Assembly (NCBI GenBank): GCA_003702495.1
Contig: REGH01000005.1
Coordinates: 1-41,549 of the forward strand
Direction: 5' to 3'
Length of the DNA: 41,549 nucleotides
Origin: Candidatus Nitrosopumilus sp.
GTDB lineage: Archaea; Thermoproteota; Nitrososphaeria; Nitrososphaerales; Nitrosopumilaceae
Part shown: positions 7,227 through 15,848 of the stretch, one piece after another
Layout of the letters: every line of letters starts with the position of its first letter
How positions within the stretch are numbered: the first letter of the stretch is position 1
Made by a program: the position numbers and the translations under genes
Notes under the pieces: generated by a model
Databases searched by the model: none
What the model saw: the letters and a program-made list of their open reading frames with translations, nothing else
Told to the model about the DNA's origin: nothing

Positions 7227-9002
7227 TTGGCAGTTTCAATAAATCTTGGTAAAAAACTTGTTTTGCTTGTCATGCTTGTAACGATGACTGCATTAGGAAT
7301 TACATCTTACATGAGTATAGATTATTCCACTGAGACTCTCAAAGAAAGAGGTGGAGAGTTATTACACGGGGAATCAGACATCAGAGGAGAATCTTTAAGA
7401 TTACTTTTTGAAACAAGAATAGAACAAAACAAAATTCTTGCAAATGATCCTATGATTCGACTTTTAGTTTCAGATATGGATGGAGTTTCAGGACTAGAAC
7501 TAAAATCCATAAAAGAAGAAAAACGTAGTGACTTTTTGATTCAAGTACAAGCATTTCAAGAACTTGTTGGATTCTCAATTGGATTTGAAGATACTAAAAT
7601 AATTGGTAAGAACGGAAATGTGTTCTTTTCACTTGTAGGAATATCTGATGAGAATTATTCTCAAGATGAGTACTTTCAAAGAGGATTGAAGGAATCATTT
7701 GTTGATTTTGAACCATCTGGTGCAGGGAAAAAAATGATTGTTGTTACTCCTGTTTATTCTACAGATAGTAAAATCGGGGATGAAGCAATTGGAGTTATAA
7801 TTTCCAGAATGAGAACTGCTGCAATTGATAATGTTTTGCTAAATAGAAGTGGATTAGGCGAAACAGGCGAAGTCTACATTGTTAATAGTGACTTTGTAAT
7901 GTTATCTGAATCTAGATTTTTTGAAAATGCAGTGTTTAAGCAACTAGTAGACACAGTAGGTGTTCAAGAGTGTTTTACTAATAACATAGAACATGTGGGA
8001 ATTTATCCCGACTATAGAGGAATTTCAATATATGGATCATCTTACTGCATGCCAGAATTTGGAATCGTTTTGCTTGCAGAGATGGATGAAAAGGAATTAG
8101 TTGAACCAATAAAAATTCTGCAGACTAGAATTATCCTTACCAGTTTACTCATAATACTTGCAATGGGTTTAGTTGCATTTTTTGCTGCTGAGTCATTATC
8201 ACATCCATTACGTGCATTAAAAAAGGCTGCAAATAAAATTGCAGAAGGCAACTTTGATGTTCGAACTAATATCAATACAAGAGACGAGATTGCAGAGCTA
8301 TCACATGCGTTTGATTCAATGGCACAAAAATTACAAGAATCATTAATTGAAATTAAACAAAAAGACGAAGTTATCAAACAGCTAGAGGGCGATATGTTAC
8401 TGAAGTTCTCACAACGTGAGGAAAATGATTGTGTAGGAGTAATCGACATGGCAGATTCTACTAGAATATCATCAAAATTATCTGACCAAGATGTTTCAAA
8501 ACTATATGAAATATTTTTGAATTTTATGGCAAAGATTGTTGTCAATTACAGGGGAGAAGTCATAAAAAATATTGGAGATGCGTTGATGTTTAGATTTGCA
8601 AATATTGATGCAAAAAATAATGCAGAATTAAAGAATACTATAGAATGTTGTTTGAATATGGTTGAGTCACATGGAAAATTACAAGAAGAACTCAAAAAAG
8701 AAAATATGCCTACATTAGATTATAAAATAAGTTTAACATATGGTCCAGTCAAAGTAGCTGAAAGTACTACTTCAAAAATCAGTGATGTTTTTGGTCCAAC
8801 TGTTAATCGATGTTTCAAAATAAATTCACTTTGTCCAAAAAATAGCCTAGTTGTTGGTGAGAATGTCGAAAAAATCTTTAGAGATTTTCCAGAATATGAG
8901 TTTTCAGAATTATGTGTAATTGAGTTGAAACAAAAATATGGTTATAATATTTTTGAAGTTAGAAGAAAAGATCTAAAGAACTTTGGAAAAAAATCTGATT
9001 AA
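7227..9002 (+). CDS. Membrane receptor with sensor, HAMP and class III adenylyl cyclase domains
   Basis: This 591-residue protein begins at TTG. Helix TM1 (about 10-30) is followed by an extracytoplasmic sensor of roughly 270 residues that resembles a double Cache domain, TM2 (about 302-322), a HAMP linker (about 322-375), a short coiled coil and a cyclase domain (about 400-580). Cyclase residues visible are metal-binding Asp407 (VIDMADST) and Asp451 (NIGDA), adenine-specifying Lys447 and Asp520 (SDVFGPTVN), and Asn527; the usual transition-state Arg is Lys531. The pattern favours ATP to cAMP signalling in response to an external ligand. The ligand and cAMP target are unknown. The gene shares its stop tetranucleotide with the convergent J-domain gene. 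Confidence 0.85.
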   Translation: MAVSINLGKKLVLLVMLVTMTALGITSYMSIDYSTETLKERGGELLHGESDIRGESLRLLFETRIEQNKILANDPMIRLLVSDMDGVSGLELKSIKEEKRSDFLIQVQAFQELVGFSIGFEDTKIIGKNGNVFFSLVGISDENYSQDEYFQRGLKESFVDFEPSGAGKKMIVVTPVYSTDSKIGDEAIGVIISRMRTAAIDNVLLNRSGLGETGEVYIVNSDFVMLSESRFFENAVFKQLVDTVGVQECFTNNIEHVGIYPDYRGISIYGSSYCMPEFGIVLLAEMDEKELVEPIKILQTRIILTSLLIILAMGLVAFFAAESLSHPLRALKKAANKIAEGNFDVRTNINTRDEIAELSHAFDSMAQKLQESLIEIKQKDEVIKQLEGDMLLKFSQREENDCVGVIDMADSTRISSKLSDQDVSKLYEIFLNFMAKIVVNYRGEVIKNIGDALMFRFANIDAKNNAELKNTIECCLNMVESHGKLQEELKKENMPTLDYKISLTYGPVKVAESTTSKISDVFGPTVNRCFKINSLCPKNSLVVGENVEKIFRDFPEYEFSELCVIELKQKYGYNIFEVRRKDLKNFGKKSD

Positions 9003-10153
9003 TTTCTAGAAAAACCAAATTTTGATGCCCAACCGGATTTTTGTTTTTTTGTTGGTTTTTTTGAAAGATTGTTCAGCATGTCGTATGTGATTGTAAATCC
9101 ATGACCAACCAGTGTTGCATCATTGGCATAGTTCTGTTTGTCAGGAACATATTCATCAGCTAAATCTTTTATTTTCTTTGTTTTAAGATCAAATAATCTA
9201 ATTTTCTTTCCATTTTCTAATTCAATTTTAGCATCACCACTTAGTCCTTGAATAGAGAAATTTTCAAAAAATCGAATTGAACCACCTTCTTTTAGTTTGA
9301 TTACAGAATCGTAGGTAAATTTGCCTCCATAAAACAAGATCTCACGTGCAGAAATTATTACATCATCTTCTACATTTAGCACAATAACTGTATCAGCGTT
9401 TAAGGATACGGTATTAACTATATTTTCAGCAATAATTTTTCCATTTGGGGCTGAAACTTTAGTTCTATGCTCCATAATTTTGTAGACACCAACTTTACCA
9501 TCAGGATCCTCCACTCTGAATTTTCTACCAAAAATATTTCCCACTACAACATTTCCATTATCTACAGTAATTTGGGCTCCATTTTCAATCTTGTATTTGT
9601 TTTCAACGGGATCAAAAAATTTGAAGTCTCCTTTTGTTAGGTGAATGTTTGTTTGAAACTCTCTAGTCCATGACGGACTTGTGATGCTTCCTTGCATAGT
9701 AATTGGGCCATCATAAGTCAAACTTCCTGCCATAAAATTTCCTTTGATAGATAAAGCACCATTAGCTTTTCTTTCTAATTCAATTTCACCAAGAGTTTTT
9801 GAACCAAATAGTCTAGTTCCAGTAGAATTTGATCTGTTGTGTGCAGCTGCCCATTCTTCAGCAGTTTTCATTTCTTTAGATAATTGTTGACCCAAAATTT
9901 GATTTTTCTTTCTTACATCAGCTTCAGATTCATCGGAGTAAACTCTGGAGTTTTTTATTTTTTCAATATCTGTTTCAGGATATTTTTTTCCAATTTTTAG
10001 ATCTTCATAGGCTTGTTTAATTTTTATGAACTGTTCATTTTCCCCACCACGATCAGAGTGATATTGAAGGGCTAATCTCCTAAATGCATCACGGATCTCT
10101 TTTTCAGTGGTACCTTCAACAATCCCTAGGATATCATAATTACTTTCAACCAT
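8999..10153 (-). CDS. J-domain protein with HSD motif and a beta-rich C-terminal region
   Basis: Residues 1-62 form a J-domain (YDILGIVEGTTEKEIRDAFR...IKQAYEDL), but the Hsp70-activating HPD tripeptide is HSD (His32-Ser33-Asp34) in LQYHSDRGG. After a charged linker, residues about 120-340 are a run of short beta strands with turn residues (ALSIKGNFMAGSLTYDGPITMQGSI and similar), reminiscent of a beta-helix or bactofilin-like scaffold. The glycine-rich and cysteine zinc regions of true DnaJ are absent, so this is not DnaJ. The role could be assembly of a polymer or recruitment of Hsp70; both are guesses. Confidence 0.72.
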   Translation of the reverse strand: MVESNYDILGIVEGTTEKEIRDAFRRLALQYHSDRGGENEQFIKIKQAYEDLKIGKKYPETDIEKIKNSRVYSDESEADVRKKNQILGQQLSKEMKTAEEWAAAHNRSNSTGTRLFGSKTLGEIELERKANGALSIKGNFMAGSLTYDGPITMQGSITSPSWTREFQTNIHLTKGDFKFFDPVENKYKIENGAQITVDNGNVVVGNIFGRKFRVEDPDGKVGVYKIMEHRTKVSAPNGKIIAENIVNTVSLNADTVIVLNVEDDVIISAREILFYGGKFTYDSVIKLKEGGSIRFFENFSIQGLSGDAKIELENGKKIRLFDLKTKKIKDLADEYVPDKQNYANDATLVGHGFTITYDMLNNLSKKPTKKQKSGWASKFGFSRN

Positions 10154-10252
10154 ATCTGATAGTCCCCAAATAATTTTTCATAATTCCTATACTTGTAGGT
10201 TATTACATTTAGAGAATATCAAGGATGTGAAAAGAAAAATTTCAAAGATGTA

Positions 10253-10675
10253 TTATTTGACAACTAGTACAGGTATCTTGGTTTTGTGCACAACATAGTT
10301 CGATGTACTTCCAAGAAATGCTTGTTTTGCACCACCCATGCCTCTGGCACCAATTACAATCATGTCAAATTTTCCTTTTTTAGCAAATTTGACAATTTCA
10401 GAACCAGTATGACCACCACATGTGTGATACTTGAATTTTGCACCAGTATTTTGTGTTTTCTTCATAGCAGGGCCAATAGCTTTTACAGCCTTTTTTTGTG
10501 CCTCTTCTTTCATTTTTTGTGTGTATTTTATTCCTGCCACAACAGGTAAGTGGAATACGTAAAGACCAGTAATTTCCGCACCACTAAATTTAGCAATTTC
10601 AATTGCCGTATCCAAACCACGTGTGGAATTTGAAGAACCATCAAGTGGGACAAGAATTTTTGAGAAATTTCCCAT
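10253..10675 (-). CDS. Universal stress protein (UspA family, ATP-binding type)
   Basis: The 140-residue single-domain protein starts KILVPLDGSSNSTRGLDTAIEIA and ends with the ATP-binding pattern GARGMGGAKQAFLGSTS (G-x2-G-x9-G-[ST]). That pattern separates nucleotide-binding UspA proteins from non-binding ones. Usually cytosolic dimers involved in stress or energy-state signalling; the partner is not known. Single gene with a clear TATA-like box upstream. Confidence 0.93.
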   Translation of the reverse strand: MGNFSKILVPLDGSSNSTRGLDTAIEIAKFSGAEITGLYVFHLPVVAGIKYTQKMKEEAQKKAVKAIGPAMKKTQNTGAKFKYHTCGGHTGSEIVKFAKKGKFDMIVIGARGMGGAKQAFLGSTSNYVVHKTKIPVLVVK

Positions 10676-10691
10676 GTATCAATTTTCAACC

Positions 10692-10702
10692 ATATAATAT
10701 AA
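10692..10702 (-). promoter_or_regulatory. TATA box for the UspA gene
   Basis: On the minus strand CTTATATTATA is centred about 22 nt before the ATG at 10675. Confidence 0.5.
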
Positions 10703-10760
10703 GGAATAATTAGAATTTTCAAAATTGAAACTACAATCAGAATTGAAAATTATATCTCAG

Positions 10761-10770
10761 TTTTTATACA
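10761..10770 (+). promoter_or_regulatory. TATA box of the CBS-VIT1-APC operon
   Basis: TTTTTATACA is centred 26 nt before the TTG start of the CBS protein at 10792, the ideal leaderless spacing, so the three downstream genes probably share this promoter. Confidence 0.55.
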
Positions 10771-10791
10771 GAAAACATTCCAGAGTAAAAA

Positions 10792-11619
10792 TTGACAATT
10801 GCTGAAATTTCAAACAAACCAATTTCCATCATCAAAAATTCTACAATTTCTGATGCCATCAAAATGCTTCTAAATACAAAGATTAGTAGATTGATTGTAA
10901 ATGATGGTGGAAAACATATTGGCATAATTACTGAAAAAGATATAGGATTGTTTTTGTTCTCAGAAACCACGAAAAGAGGATTAGAAGAAATACCAGTTAC
11001 AGAAATTATGAAACCTATTGAATTTGTAGAAGAAGATACAGATCCTAAAAATGCTGCAAAAATTATGATTGAAAAAGGAATTAGTTCATTATGTACAGGA
11101 GACAAACAAGAAGTGAAAGCAATTGTTACAAAAAGTGATTTTGTAAAATATTTTGCAAGAAGACTGCTAGAGAAAAATAAAGTAGTTGATTTTATGACTC
11201 ATGATTATGAATTTACTCATACAGCTGCACCATTGTATAAAGTTGTACGAAAAATGTTAGAGAAAAAAATTTCGAGAATAATTGTAAAAAATCAACAAGA
11301 AGAGCCTGTAGGAATAATTTCATTTAGAGATTTGTTTAGGGTTTCAATTGAACTTGGTAGTGAAGACGATTTTTCAGGAACAAATTTTGATAATGTTAGG
11401 CGTGGATTTCTCTCAGAAGAGGGTTTTGGAGATATTTCATTGGCTAGGGATGTAATGACTAAAGGATTAATCACTATCAAATTTAATGAAGATTTGGCAG
11501 AAGCTTGCAACGTATTATTAGAAAATAATGTAAGTGGATTAGTTGTTCTAGATGGAAACGGTTCCATTGCAGGAATAATTAGTAAAAGTGATGTAGCCAA
11601 AGCACTAGCATCACAATAA
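10792..11619 (+). CDS. Four-CBS-domain protein
   Basis: The 275-residue soluble protein is built of four CBS repeats, each ending with a GIIT/GIIS-type strand followed by [KS]-[DE] (HIGIITEKDIG; KAIVTKSDFV; PVGIISFRDLF; IAGIISKSDVA). CBS pairs bind adenosine nucleotides and tune enzyme or transporter activity. No catalytic domain is attached. Start is TTG with an ideally placed TATA box. One base separates its stop from the next ATG, so a link to the metal transporter and permease that follow is likely: it may sense energy state and gate one of them. Confidence 0.9.
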   Translation: MTIAEISNKPISIIKNSTISDAIKMLLNTKISRLIVNDGGKHIGIITEKDIGLFLFSETTKRGLEEIPVTEIMKPIEFVEEDTDPKNAAKIMIEKGISSLCTGDKQEVKAIVTKSDFVKYFARRLLEKNKVVDFMTHDYEFTHTAAPLYKVVRKMLEKKISRIIVKNQQEEPVGIISFRDLFRVSIELGSEDDFSGTNFDNVRRGFLSEEGFGDISLARDVMTKGLITIKFNEDLAEACNVLLENNVSGLVVLDGNGSIAGIISKSDVAKALASQ

Positions 11620-11620
11620 C

Positions 11621-12301
11621 ATGAAATGGCATTTTGATGATTTTATTTATGGTTCAATAGATGGAGCTGTTACGACTTTTGCAATAGTTGCAGGTGTTGT
11701 AGGTGCTGGATTATCACCTGGAATAATTTTGATTTTAGGATTTGCAAATCTTTTTGCAGATGGTTTCTCTATGGCTGCAGCTAATTTCCAGGCATCAAAA
11801 GCAAGAAATGAGTTTATTCAAATGAAGAGAAAACAAGAAGAATGGGAAATAGATAATTTACAAGATGAAGAAAAAGAAGAAATTCGAGATATTTACAGAA
11901 AAAAAGGTTTCAAAGATGAATTATTAGAAGAAATTGTTCGTATAATTACTTCTAGAAGGAAGGTTTGGGTCGACACTATGATGAAAGAAGAGTTGGGATT
12001 AATTGAAGATGAAAAGAAACCAGTAGACAGTTCTGTAAGCACATTTTTAGGCTTTAATGTAATTGGAATAATTCCTCTTATTCCTTTTATCATATTTTTC
12101 GCATTTGATTCGAATTTGAATTTAGATGCATTTCTTTTTTCAACAATTTCAGTAGCAATTGCATTTTTCATAGTTGGAATGATTAAAGCAAAGATAGTAA
12201 AGAAATCAAAAATTCGTTCAGGAATATACACGCTTATCATAGGTGGAATTGCAGCAACTGTCGCCTACATGGTAGGATATGGATTAAATTTTCTAGTTTA
12301 A
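11621..12301 (+). CDS. VIT1/CCC1-family metal transporter
   Basis: The 226-residue membrane protein shows the VIT1/CCC1 N-terminal signature FIYGSIDGAVTTFAIVAGVVGAG and the FADGFSMAAANFQASKA helix with its acidic and methionine residues. A charged cytosolic helical hairpin (about residues 65-120, rich in Glu/Lys) corresponds to the metal-binding domain of VIT1. Three C-terminal helices complete five membrane segments. Relatives export or sequester Fe(II) or Mn(II). Sits between the CBS protein (1-base gap) and the permease (12-base gap). Confidence 0.9.
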   Translation: MKWHFDDFIYGSIDGAVTTFAIVAGVVGAGLSPGIILILGFANLFADGFSMAAANFQASKARNEFIQMKRKQEEWEIDNLQDEEKEEIRDIYRKKGFKDELLEEIVRIITSRRKVWVDTMMKEELGLIEDEKKPVDSSVSTFLGFNVIGIIPLIPFIIFFAFDSNLNLDAFLFSTISVAIAFFIVGMIKAKIVKKSKIRSGIYTLIIGGIAATVAYMVGYGLNFLV

Positions 12302-12313
12302 GAGAAAACAGAA

Positions 12314-13609
12314 ATGTCTGAATTATATCGCCACATGGGTCTGTTTCACCTTACTATGTATGGTGTGGGTTTGATTCTAGGAGCAGGAATCTATGTCTTA
12401 ATTGGTGAAGCTGCAGGATTTGCAGGAAATTCAATGTGGATTTCTTTTTTAATAGGTGCAATAGTTGCAATTTTTGCGGGACTTAGTTATGCAGAACTAT
12501 CAGCTTTGTTTCCAAAAGCAGCTGCAGAATATACTTTTGTAAAAAATGCATTCAAGAATAATTTTTTTGGTTTTATCATAGGATGGTTAACAGCAATCAC
12601 ATCGATCATAGTTGCAGCTACAGTTTCATTAGGATTCGGAGGTTATCTAACTCAGTTTATTGACTTACCAATTACAATTGGTGCTGTTTTTCTCATTGTT
12701 GTCTTATCAGTTGTAAATTTTATTGGGATTAAAGAATCTGCTTGGGCAAATAGTATTTTTGCATTAATTACTGCAGCAGGGCTTGTTCTCATTATTTTCC
12801 TTGGTTTTTCCATGGAACCAGTTGAACAAATTGATTATTTTGAAGCACCAAATGGAATTACAGGTATAATTCTAGCATTTGTATTGATTTTCTTTGCATT
12901 TATTGGATTTGAAGATATGGCAAATGTTGCTGAAGAAGTTAGAAAGCCAAAGAAAACAATCCCACGAGCAATAATTTTGTCCATTGTCATTACTGCTATA
13001 ATTTACATTCTAGTTTCTTTTGCATCAATACGAATTCTAAATTGGGAAGATTTAGCTGCATCATCAGCACCCTTAGCAGATGTTGCACATTCAGCAATAG
13101 GTGCAAATGGTAGCATTACACTTTCATTGATTGCACTTTTTGCAACAGCAAGCACCGTTCTAATTACATTAGTTGCAGGTGCTAGAATTCTTTATGGCAT
13201 GGCAAGAAGTAATTCTCTTCCTGCATTTTTAGGTAGAATTCATCCAAAAACTAAGACCCCATGGGTAGCTGTAATTGGAATTCTGGTAGCATCTATAGGA
13301 TTTGCTTTTGTTGGAGACATAGTAATTATTGCAAATATTGTAGTTTTTGCAGTAGTGATTACTTTTGCAGCGATTAATTTAGCAGTAATTGTTCTACGGT
13401 ACACAGAACCTGTTTTAGAAAGACCATTTAGAGTTCCAGTAAACATTGGAAAATTTCCAGTTTTACCATTGTTTGGGTTTGCTACAACGGTTTACATGGC
13501 AATACAATTTGAGGTAGAGGTAGTTTTAGTAGGATTAGCAATAATTGCAATTGGAACTATTTTGTACATAATTTTGAGAAGAAGGACAGATTTTATGAAT
13601 TCGGTTTAA
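12314..13609 (+). CDS. APC-superfamily amino acid permease
   Basis: The 431-residue protein has about 12 hydrophobic helices and the APC helix-1 unwound motif GLILGAGIYVLIGEAAG, which binds the substrate backbone. The FAFIGFEDMANVAEEVRKPKKTIPRAI loop is the hallmark of the family. A cationic or neutral amino acid, or a polyamine, could be the substrate; sequence alone does not decide. Last gene of the CBS-VIT1-APC operon; its TAA overlaps the stop of the convergent gene by four bases. Confidence 0.92.
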   Translation: MSELYRHMGLFHLTMYGVGLILGAGIYVLIGEAAGFAGNSMWISFLIGAIVAIFAGLSYAELSALFPKAAAEYTFVKNAFKNNFFGFIIGWLTAITSIIVAATVSLGFGGYLTQFIDLPITIGAVFLIVVLSVVNFIGIKESAWANSIFALITAAGLVLIIFLGFSMEPVEQIDYFEAPNGITGIILAFVLIFFAFIGFEDMANVAEEVRKPKKTIPRAIILSIVITAIIYILVSFASIRILNWEDLAASSAPLADVAHSAIGANGSITLSLIALFATASTVLITLVAGARILYGMARSNSLPAFLGRIHPKTKTPWVAVIGILVASIGFAFVGDIVIIANIVVFAVVITFAAINLAVIVLRYTEPVLERPFRVPVNIGKFPVLPLFGFATTVYMAIQFEVEVVLVGLAIIAIGTILYIILRRRTDFMNSV

Positions 13610-14262
13610 TTCTTTTTAGATTTTACAAGTGCAACAATTGCAATTGCTATGCCTATAAAACCAACACCAATTCCTGCATAACCCATATCCATTTGTTGTT
13701 TAGAATCTTCTAGGTTGTTGACAGAGTCTTTCAGATCACCAATATCTTCAATCAATGCAGTATGTCCATCAATCATTTGTTGTACAGTAATATCAGAAGG
13801 TTCAGGAAATTCAATGTAGGCACGTTCTGCTACTTTTGGTGGGTGCATAGATAGACTGATTGGGGTATCATTAATTGATCCTAGCATATTTGCTTGATAG
13901 AACCCAGACACGGTTGGATTTACAAATGCATAATATTTTCCAGGAATATCATGATCAGGAGATAGTGGAAGTGTAATACTTTCATCTTTGTAAATTAATT
14001 GCATCTTTACTGTTTTTTTCAAACCTTCAATTCCATTTTGAAATTCTTGAGATTCTGCACATTTGGTTGGTTCTGAAATTTCAGGACATGAATTCAGAGT
14101 ACTAACATAGAATTCAATAGCATTAGTTTCACCAGAAACGACTGGTTCGTTCATCCATCCAATTTCTACTCTATAATCACCAACAGCATCTACAGTATGC
14201 CCATATGCAATACCAAATGAACCTGGAATTACTAGTAAGATAAACAAAATGTTTAGTTTCAT
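13606..14262 (-). CDS. Secreted, C-terminally anchored protein with N-terminal His after the signal peptide
   Basis: The 218-residue protein has a signal peptide (LNILFILLVIPGSFGIAYG) and a C-terminal helix (YAGIGVGFIGIAIAIVALV) with a KSKKN tail, so the body faces outside. Cleavage after AYG would leave His22 as the first residue, followed by a beta-sandwich-like region (DYRVEIGWMNEPVVSGETNAIEFYV) and a helical stalk. CopC-type and related extracellular copper proteins also start with His after processing, so copper binding is possible but unproven. I do not recognise a named family. Two cysteines may form a disulfide. Confidence 0.7.
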   Translation of the reverse strand: MKLNILFILLVIPGSFGIAYGHTVDAVGDYRVEIGWMNEPVVSGETNAIEFYVSTLNSCPEISEPTKCAESQEFQNGIEGLKKTVKMQLIYKDESITLPLSPDHDIPGKYYAFVNPTVSGFYQANMLGSINDTPISLSMHPPKVAERAYIEFPEPSDITVQQMIDGHTALIEDIGDLKDSVNNLEDSKQQMDMGYAGIGVGFIGIAIAIVALVKSKKN

Positions 14263-14331
14263 ATTAAAAAATCTGTGTTTGATTTTAAAAATGTTCTACG
14301 TTAGTTAGAAAGAATTTGATACTTGTACCAA

Positions 14332-15777
14332 CTATGCATCAGCATACATTGAAACTTCCCAAGCTGTTGGGGTTTGTGCAAATGCAACATATTCTTTGTA
14401 TTTTAATTCAGAATAAACATCAAGGAAATCTTTAGTGAATACATCTTCTAGGAATTTTGAATCAGATGATAAAGAATCAAGAGCGCCCTTTAGTGACACA
14501 GGTAATGAACCAATTTTGTATTCTCTTTTCTTTTCTGTAGAAAGTTTGTATACATTTTCTTCAATTGGATCACCAGGATCAATTTTATTTTTAATTCCAT
14601 CCAAACCTGCAAGTAATAATGCAGCCTCTAGAAGATAGATATTTGCAGTAGGATCAGGAACTCTATATTCAAGTCTCTTACTTTTTTCTTGATTTCTGTT
14701 GTACATTGGTACTCTAATTGCAGCAGATCTATTTGCTAAACCCCAACAAACATTGACAGGTGCCTCAAAACCAGGAACAAGACGCTTGTAGGAGTTTGTT
14801 GTTGGGTTTGAAATTGCACATAACGCAGATGCATGACTCAAAATTCCTCCAATATAGTATCTTCCAGTTTGACTCATTTGTGCAAGTTGATCATTTTCAT
14901 CATACATTGCATTTGAATTTCCATTCCACAAGCTTTGGTGTGTGTGCATTGCTGATGCGTTATCGCCAAAAATTGGTTTTGGCATAAATGTTGCAACTTT
15001 GTTTTTTCGTTTAGCTTTAACTTTTACTAAATTTTTTACTCCAATTACATGATCTGCCATTTGTATCATTTCATCATATACAAGATTAATTTCACATTGA
15101 CCAGAAGTTGCTACTTCGTGATGTTCAGCTTCAATTCTAATTCCAAAATAATTATACAAATCATCACAAACATCTTTTCTGAATCCTTCAAGCGTGTCTT
15201 TAGGTTGAGATGGATAATATCCCTCTTTGATGTCAATAGCTGTACTTACATTACCTTTAGCCCAAGGTGACTCTTTAGATTCAATGGAATAACCGGAACC
15301 TCCATACGAATGTGTTGCAGCATATGGAGAGGGATAGACATTGATAGTATCAAATACAAAAAATTCTATTTCAGGTCCCCAATTTGTATGAGTAAATCCA
15401 AACTCTCCAAGTTTCTTTGATGCCTTATGTGCAATTCCTCTTGAATCTCTGTTATACCTTGAACTTTCATTTGTGCTACCATCATACAAATCACAAAAGA
15501 TTCTTGCATTCTTTCTATTACCAGGATCATAATCATGTGGAAGAATTTTAAATGAATTTGGATCAGGCATTAAAATCATATCAGAATTATTTACGGATTT
15601 GAATCCTACAATGGAACTTGCATCTAATTTTTCAAGACCGTTTACAAAGCTATTATTGTCAATTGCATAACTTGGCATTCCGACGTTATGTAATTCACCA
15701 AAAATATCTACAAACCAAAAATCAATGAATGAAATTTTTTCATCTTGAATCGTTTGTAAGACTTGTTCTACGTTCAT
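14332..15777 (-). CDS. glnA: Glutamine synthetase (copy 1)
   Basis: The 481-residue enzyme makes glutamine from glutamate, ammonia and ATP. Core motifs are present: GPEIEFFVFD, EAEHHEVATSGQCEI, HTHQSLW, NPTTNSYKRLVPGFEAP and RLEYRVPDPTAN. The C-terminal loop ENVYKLSTEKK holds a Tyr where bacterial type I enzymes are adenylylated, although no adenylyltransferase is in this window. It runs alone, 71 bases downstream of the KamA-like gene on the same strand. A second, clearly diverged glutamine synthetase lies at 30152-31612. In an ammonia oxidiser this is the likely route of ammonium assimilation. Confidence 0.95.
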   Translation of the reverse strand: MNVEQVLQTIQDEKISFIDFWFVDIFGELHNVGMPSYAIDNNSFVNGLEKLDASSIVGFKSVNNSDMILMPDPNSFKILPHDYDPGNRKNARIFCDLYDGSTNESSRYNRDSRGIAHKASKKLGEFGFTHTNWGPEIEFFVFDTINVYPSPYAATHSYGGSGYSIESKESPWAKGNVSTAIDIKEGYYPSQPKDTLEGFRKDVCDDLYNYFGIRIEAEHHEVATSGQCEINLVYDEMIQMADHVIGVKNLVKVKAKRKNKVATFMPKPIFGDNASAMHTHQSLWNGNSNAMYDENDQLAQMSQTGRYYIGGILSHASALCAISNPTTNSYKRLVPGFEAPVNVCWGLANRSAAIRVPMYNRNQEKSKRLEYRVPDPTANIYLLEAALLLAGLDGIKNKIDPGDPIEENVYKLSTEKKREYKIGSLPVSLKGALDSLSSDSKFLEDVFTKDFLDVYSELKYKEYVAFAQTPTAWEVSMYADA

Positions 15778-15848
15778 TAATAATATTCAAAAATTGTTTT
15801 ACTAATGTGGTTTAGTAAGTTAGAATTGTCAATATGGTCAGGTAAAAT

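Noticed and set aside
14435-15270. Plus-strand ORFs inside the first glutamine synthetase
   Set aside because: All are antisense to a clearly conserved enzyme.
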